In this document: positions 1-2,739 of the stretch, one piece after another
Layout: the number at the start of each line of letters is the position of its first letter
How positions within the stretch are numbered: the stretch's first letter is position 1
Source: Acidimicrobiia bacterium
Lineage (GTDB): Bacteria > Actinomycetota > Acidimicrobiia > Acidimicrobiales > Ilumatobacteraceae
Reading direction: 5' to 3'
Length of the DNA: 5,507 bases
Assembly (NCBI GenBank): GCA_030425785.1
Contig: JAUHYJ010000288.1
Coordinates: forward strand, 1-5,507
Notes under the pieces: generated by a model
The model's database searches: none
The model's input: only the letters and a program-made list of their open reading frames with translations
What the model was told of the DNA's origin: nothing
Made by a program: the position numbers and the translations under genes

Positions 1-32
1 GTCAGCACCACGCTCGGCCGTCGACCACCCAT
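1..32 (-). CDS. Possible 5' end of a divergent gene cut by the left edge
   Basis: Reading leftward from an ATG at 32-30, the frame is open to the edge and gives MGGRRPSVVL. On the same strand a TACCCT hexamer (46-41) fits the actinobacterial -10 form TANNNT and lies 8 bases before the ATG, so a leaderless or nearly leaderless start is possible. Only ten codons are visible and open frames are common by chance at this GC content. No function can be assigned, and the gene itself is uncertain. Confidence 0.25.
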   Translation of the reverse strand, partial: MGGRRPSVVL

Positions 33-55
33 CGGCCCGGAGGGTAGCCGAGCCC

Positions 56-74
56 ACCCGACCGCGGGTCGGGT
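56..74. other. Perfect 8-bp hairpin
   Basis: ACCCGACC (56-63) and GGTCGGGT (67-74) pair perfectly around the 3-base loop GCG. No T tract follows on either strand. It could be a terminator-like or regulatory hairpin between the possible leftward gene at the edge and the repeat cluster. The structure is seen in the sequence; any role is a guess. Confidence 0.4.
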
Positions 75-118
75 CACCGGGTCAGGTGCCAGAGGTGACG
101 GGTGAGGCGCAGCCGAAC

Positions 119-219
119 CCGTTACCGGCGGTCACCTGACCCGGGATCCTGTGGTATGGCGCAACGCCTCGTTCCCGGGTCCGCGCACCCGTCCCGGGTC
201 AGGTGATCGCCGGTAACGG
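119..219. repeat. Long inverted repeat, 28-bp arms with 45-base spacer
   Basis: Arm 119-146 (starting CCGTTACCGGCG) is the reverse complement of arm 192-219 (ending CGCCGGTAACGG) with a single mismatch. The intervening bases are 147-191. Each arm contains one GGGTCAGGTG core, so the structure belongs to the larger repeat cluster. As RNA it would form a long stable stem; as DNA it could be a cruciform or the two halves of a palindromic element. Confidence 0.85.
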
Positions 220-297
220 CTCGTTCCTCGCCGTCACCTCCGACACCTGACCCGACGAGCACTCGTTCCTCGCCGTCACCTCTGACACCTGACCCGA
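220..297. repeat. Direct repeat, two 36-bp copies
   Basis: Copies at 220-255 and 262-297 start CTCGTTCCTCGCCGTCACCT and differ at one base (C/T in the CACCTC-CGAC versus CACCTC-TGAC segment). They are separated by only 6 bases, giving a period of 42. The second copy ends 22 bases before the tadA start codon, so the repeat lies where the tadA promoter should be. Confidence 0.9.
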
Positions 298-307
298 ACC
301 CTTCGGG

Positions 308-313
308 CAGACT
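308..313 (+). promoter_or_regulatory. Possible -10 element for a leaderless tadA transcript
   Basis: CAGACT lies exactly 12 to 7 bases before the tadA ATG, where a -10 box would sit if transcription began at the start codon. It matches TANNNT except at the first base. No Shine-Dalgarno sequence is visible before this ATG, which fits leaderless expression. No convincing -35 box is seen; the candidate would fall inside the second direct-repeat copy. Confidence 0.3.
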
Positions 314-319
314 GGGCTC

Positions 320-766
320 ATGGAACCCGACGTGGCGATGCAGCTCGCGCTCGACGAGGCGCGGGCGGCCGCGGAGCACGGCGACGTGCCGGTCGGCGCG
401 GTGGTGCTGCTGAACGGGGTCGTGATCGCCGCTCGCCACAACGAGCGCGAGCTCACGGGCGACCCGACGGCGCACGCCGAGATCCTCGCGATGCGCGACG
501 CGGCGGCCCACATCGGCCACTGGCGACTGCTCGACTGCACCCTGGTCGTCACCCTCGAGCCGTGCGCGATGTGTGCCGGCGCGATGGTGAACGCCCGGCT
601 CGGCCGGCTGGTCTACGGCGCCACCGACCCCAAGGCCGGAGCGTCGGGCAGCGTGCTCGACGTGACGAACACGTCGGCCCTCAACCATCAGGTCCCGGTC
701 ACCGCCGGGCTGCTGGCCGACGAGTGCGGCGAGGTGCTGCGGGCGTTCTTCCGCGCCCGCCGCTGA
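320..766 (+). CDS. tadA: tRNA adenosine(34) deaminase TadA
   Basis: TadA is a cytoplasmic zinc enzyme that converts adenosine 34 of tRNA-Arg(ACG) to inosine so that one tRNA reads several CGN codons. The 148-residue product has the family's usual short length and the complete cytidine/deoxycytidylate deaminase signature. HAE (52-54) supplies the zinc ligand His52 and the proton shuttle Glu54, and PCAMC (81-85) supplies Cys82 and Cys85. The segment after it (GAMVNARLGRLVYGATDPKAG, shown here in part as GAMVNARL and VYGATDPKAG) is typical of TadA rather than of free-base or nucleoside deaminases, which is why I choose this family member. The ATG at 320 starts the conserved N-terminal helix (ALDEARAA). 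There is no Shine-Dalgarno sequence, so initiation may be leaderless. The 3' end, including the TGA stop, is the first copy of a 70-bp tandem duplication; the encoded protein itself looks intact. Confidence 0.95.
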   Translation: MEPDVAMQLALDEARAAAEHGDVPVGAVVLLNGVVIAARHNERELTGDPTAHAEILAMRDAAAHIGHWRLLDCTLVVTLEPCAMCAGAMVNARLGRLVYGATDPKAGASGSVLDVTNTSALNHQVPVTAGLLADECGEVLRAFFRARR

Positions 767-848
767 GTTCACCGCCGGGCTGCTGGCCGACGAGTGCGGC
801 GAGGTGCTGCGAACGTTCTTCCGCGCCCGCCGCTGAGTTCACCGCCGG
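699..848 (+). repeat. 70-bp tandem duplication of the tadA 3' end
   Basis: Copy 1 (699-768) contains the last 21 codons of tadA plus the TGA stop. Copy 2 (769-838) follows directly and differs only at two adjacent bases (GG at 742-743, AA at 812-813). A third, 10-base partial copy, TCACCGCCGG, lies at 839-848. Copy 2 sits after the stop codon and, because 70 is not a multiple of three, in a different frame, so it is a non-coding fossil of the TadA C-terminus. If read in its own frame it would give the same tail with Ala changed to Thr. TCACCGCCGG at both ends of the ancestral unit suggests slippage between short direct repeats. Confidence 0.97.
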
Positions 849-863
849 CCTGTCCCGACGAAT

Positions 864-880
864 CGTCCGAAAGTCGGACG
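864..880. other. Perfect 7-bp hairpin between tadA and the ABC operon
   Basis: CGTCCGA (864-870) and TCGGACG (874-880) pair around AAG. There is no following T tract, so it is at best a weak intrinsic terminator for tadA. It ends 33 bases before the ATPase start codon and its right arm reaches the place expected for a -35 box. That makes a regulator-binding palindrome an alternative to a terminator. Confidence 0.4.
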
Positions 881-901
881 GCGACTGCCACACCCCGTGG
901 T

Positions 902-907
902 CAGAAT
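902..907 (+). promoter_or_regulatory. Possible -10 element for a leaderless ABC operon transcript
   Basis: CAGAAT lies 12 to 7 bases before the ATG at 914, the position required for a transcript starting at the start codon. It is one base from TAGAAT (TANNNT). The six bases between are all G, and there is no proper Shine-Dalgarno sequence. The arrangement copies the one before tadA (CAGACT, six bases, ATG). No clear -35 box is seen. Confidence 0.35.
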
Positions 908-913
908 GGGGGG

Positions 914-1888
914 ATGTCATCCCCCGATCTCGCCGTCGACGCGCGCGGCCTCGTCAAACGCTTCGGCGACACGGTCGCACTCGACGGCGTCGACCTCCAG
1001 GTGCCACGCGGCGCCATCTACGGCCTGCTCGGGCCCAACGGCGCCGGCAAGACGACGACCGTGCGAGTGCTCACCACCCTGCTGCGGGCCGACGCCGGCA
1101 CCGCGCTCGTCGACGGCATCGACGTCGCCGCCGACCCGAACGGGGTGCGCGAACGCATCGGCCTCACGGGCCAGTACGCGGCCGTCGAAGAGCGGCTGAC
1201 CGCCCGCGAGAACATGGAGTACATCGGTCGGCTGTTCCACATGCCGCTGGCCGACGCCCGGGTCCGTGCTGGCGAGCTGCTCGAGCGATTCGACCTCGTC
1301 GATGCCGCCGACCGCGTCGTCAAGGGGTTCTCGGGCGGCATGCGGCGCCGGCTCGACATCGCGATGAGCCTCATCGCGAAACCGTCCGTGCTGTTCCTCG
1401 ACGAGCCGACCACCGGGCTCGACCCGCGCAGCCGCCTCGCCATGTGGGATCTGATCGAAGAGCTCGAGGCCGACGGCACGACGGTCCTGCTCACGACCCA
1501 GTACCTCGACGAGGCCGACCGGCTCGCCGAGCGGATCATCGTGATCGACCACGGTCGGGTGATCGCGAACGGCACGTCCGACGAGCTGAAGGACCGCATC
1601 GGCGGCGACCGGCTCAGCGTGTCGATCGCCCGCGCCGACAACCGCGATGCCGCACTCGGTGTGCTGCGCCCCATGTGCACGGGCGAGGTCGACGTCGACC
1701 ACACCGGCACCCACTTCAACGCACCGATCCGGGCCGGTGACCGCGTCGTGCCCGGGGTGATCCGGGCGCTCGACGACGCCGGCATCGACGTGCTCGACGT
1801 CGAGGTGCGACGGCCGACGCTCGACGACGTCTTCCTCACCCTCACCGGCCGAACCGCCGAGGACGAGCAGGCGGAGGTGACGGCGTGA
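914..1888 (+). CDS. ABC transporter ATP-binding protein, DrrA type
   Basis: This is the cytoplasmic ATPase of an ABC exporter, 324 residues from the ATG at 914. The frame stays open upstream to a GTG at 794, but that stretch is the duplicated tadA tail and low-complexity sequence, and homology begins at VDARGLVKRFG, so 914 is preferred. The motifs are complete: Walker A GPNGAGKT (40-47), Q-loop Gln87, ABC signature FSGGMRRRLDIA (139-150), Walker B VLFLDEP (159-165) and D-loop GLDP (168-171). The switch position is Gln196 in LLTTQYLDEAD instead of His; the DrrA (daunorubicin resistance) group commonly has this, so it is not a sign of decay. The C-terminal 100 residues ending RRPTLDDVFLTLTGR match the accessory domain of DrrA-like ATPases. 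The gene overlaps the permease gene by four bases (GTGA), so the two are translationally coupled. The substrate cannot be read from the sequence; drugs, lipids or a secondary metabolite are all possible. Confidence 0.93.
   Translation: MSSPDLAVDARGLVKRFGDTVALDGVDLQVPRGAIYGLLGPNGAGKTTTVRVLTTLLRADAGTALVDGIDVAADPNGVRERIGLTGQYAAVEERLTARENMEYIGRLFHMPLADARVRAGELLERFDLVDAADRVVKGFSGGMRRRLDIAMSLIAKPSVLFLDEPTTGLDPRSRLAMWDLIEELEADGTTVLLTTQYLDEADRLAERIIVIDHGRVIANGTSDELKDRIGGDRLSVSIARADNRDAALGVLRPMCTGEVDVDHTGTHFNAPIRAGDRVVPGVIRALDDAGIDVLDVEVRRPTLDDVFLTLTGRTAEDEQAEVTA
1873..1877 (+). promoter_or_regulatory. Shine-Dalgarno sequence for the permease gene
   Basis: GGAGG followed by TGA lies inside the end of the ATPase gene, 7 bases before the GTG at 1885. 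It supports GTG as the permease start and internal translation initiation within the operon, unlike the two upstream ATG starts, which have no such site. Confidence 0.75.
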
Positions 1889-2661
1889 ACGTCCAGCGCA
1901 CCGTGCACGACTCGTGGGTCGAGGCCGAACGCCACCTGCGGATCATCCCCCGCAACCCCGAGCTGCTCATCTTCGCCACGATCCAGCCGATCATGTTCGT
2001 CGTGCTGTTCGTCTACGTCTTCGGCGGGGCGATCTCGGCACCGGGCTTCTCGAACTACGACCAGTTCCTGATCCCGGGCATCTTCAGCCAGTCGGTCGTG
2101 TTCGGCTCGGCGTTCACCGGTGTCGGCATCGCCGAAGACCTCAGCAAGGGGCTGGTCGACCGGCTGCGGTCACTGCCGATGTCGCGCGCCGCCGTGCTGA
2201 TCGGCCGCACCGTCAGCGACCTGTGCCGTAACATCATCACGTTCCTCGTCATGCTGGCGGTCTCGTTCTGGCCGATCGGGTTCCGATTCGAGGGGTCGCT
2301 GGTCGAGGCGCTGCTCGCCACGATGCTGCTGCTCGGGTTCAGCTACTCACTCAGCTGGGTCCAGGCCTGGTTCGGTTTGTCGGTCGGCTCGGTCGAGGCC
2401 GCCAACTCGGCCGGGTTCATCTGGATGTTCCCGCTCACGTTCGTGTCGTCGGCGTTCGTCCCGCCCGAGACGATGCCCGGTTGGCTCGAACCGGTCGCCA
2501 ACGCCAACCCGTTCACGATCGTCACCAACGCCGCTCGGGCGCTGTACAACGGCAACCCGGTCGGCAACGACGCCCTGTACTCGATCCTCTGGTCGGTCGG
2601 CATCACGGTCGTCTTCGCCAGTCTGGCGATCCGGAAGTTCAACCGATCGACCGTCGCCTGA
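1885..2661 (+). CDS. ABC-2 type permease, DrrB type
   Basis: This is the membrane partner of the preceding ATPase, 258 residues, the usual length of DrrB-like ABC-2 permeases. A cytoplasmic N-terminus (WVEAERHLRIIPRNPELL) leads into about six membrane segments, estimated by eye at 27-49, 61-82, 112-134, 140-165, 173-193 and 229-249. Two family hallmarks are clear. The first is the cytoplasmic loop EDLSKGLVDRLRSLPMSR (84-101), which couples to the ATPase. The second is FVPPETMPGW (191-200) followed by ANPFTIVTNAARAL before the last membrane helix. Start: GTG at 1885 with GGAGG 7 bases upstream, overlapping the ATPase stop. Two ATPases and two permeases are expected to form the exporter. A 50-bp palindrome follows the stop by nine bases. 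No regulator gene is adjacent, so control of the operon is unknown. Confidence 0.93.
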   Translation: MNVQRTVHDSWVEAERHLRIIPRNPELLIFATIQPIMFVVLFVYVFGGAISAPGFSNYDQFLIPGIFSQSVVFGSAFTGVGIAEDLSKGLVDRLRSLPMSRAAVLIGRTVSDLCRNIITFLVMLAVSFWPIGFRFEGSLVEALLATMLLLGFSYSLSWVQAWFGLSVGSVEAANSAGFIWMFPLTFVSSAFVPPETMPGWLEPVANANPFTIVTNAARALYNGNPVGNDALYSILWSVGITVVFASLAIRKFNRSTVA

Positions 2662-2670
2662 CGCCCGGCT

Positions 2671-2720
2671 CGTCCACGTCGCGCTGAGCCGGGATATCCC
2701 CGCTGAGCGCGACATGGACG
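2671..2720. terminator. 50-bp near-perfect palindrome, probable bidirectional terminator
   Basis: The halves 2671-2695 and 2696-2720 pair at 22 of 25 positions. Mismatches are 2677/2714, 2686/2705 and 2690/2701, and the centre is the perfect palindrome GGGATATCCC. It occupies most of the 78-base gap between two convergent genes, starting 9 bases after the permease stop and lying 19 bases beyond the LRR gene stop. That is where a shared terminator is expected. No T tract follows on either strand, as is frequent in high-GC actinobacteria. An interspersed REP-like element is the alternative. Confidence 0.7.
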
Positions 2721-2739
2721 GTTGGGGCGTGGGCTGGCG

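Larger units (their letters stand above)
79..297. repeat. Cluster of related direct and inverted repeats upstream of tadA
   Basis: The decamer GGGTCAGGTG or its complement occurs five times: 79-88 (+), 133-142 (-), 196-205 (+), 244-253 (-) and 286-295 (-). Three of these belong to a longer 23-bp form (79-101, 231-253, 273-295) in which a second AGGTGA box follows; 79-101 is the reverse complement of 273-295 with one mismatch. CTCGTTCC also recurs at 168-175, 220-227 and 262-269. The cluster fills most of the 319-base gap before tadA, and I see no credible gene in it. It looks like a dispersed non-coding repeat family or a miniature element, but no terminal repeats or target duplication can be defined from this window. 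Confidence 0.8.

Noticed and set aside
220..297. CRISPR-like repeat array
   Set aside because: Only two 36-bp copies with a 6-base gap, the remaining related copies are inverted, and no cas-like gene is present.
1..319. A tRNA gene near tadA
   Set aside because: No cloverleaf arms or GTTCGAATC-like T-loop could be found on either strand in this stretch.
122..772. Long open frame on the - strand across the repeats and tadA
   Set aside because: It is antisense to tadA, its repeated GSGVGGDGEER sequence is just the translated DNA repeats, and no domain is recognisable.
794..913. N-terminal extension of the ABC ATPase starting at GTG 794
   Set aside because: The added 40 residues are the duplicated tadA tail read in another frame plus low-complexity sequence; ATPase homology begins after the ATG at 914.
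1499..1501. Loss of the switch His (Gln196) as evidence of a dead ATPase
   Set aside because: The TTQYLDEAD form is common in the DrrA group and all other nucleotide-binding motifs are intact.
562..1740. Long open frame on the + strand, rich in Arg and Pro, overlapping tadA and the ATPase gene
   Set aside because: It is an out-of-frame shadow of two well-supported genes, with the Arg/Pro-rich composition typical of high-GC shadow frames.
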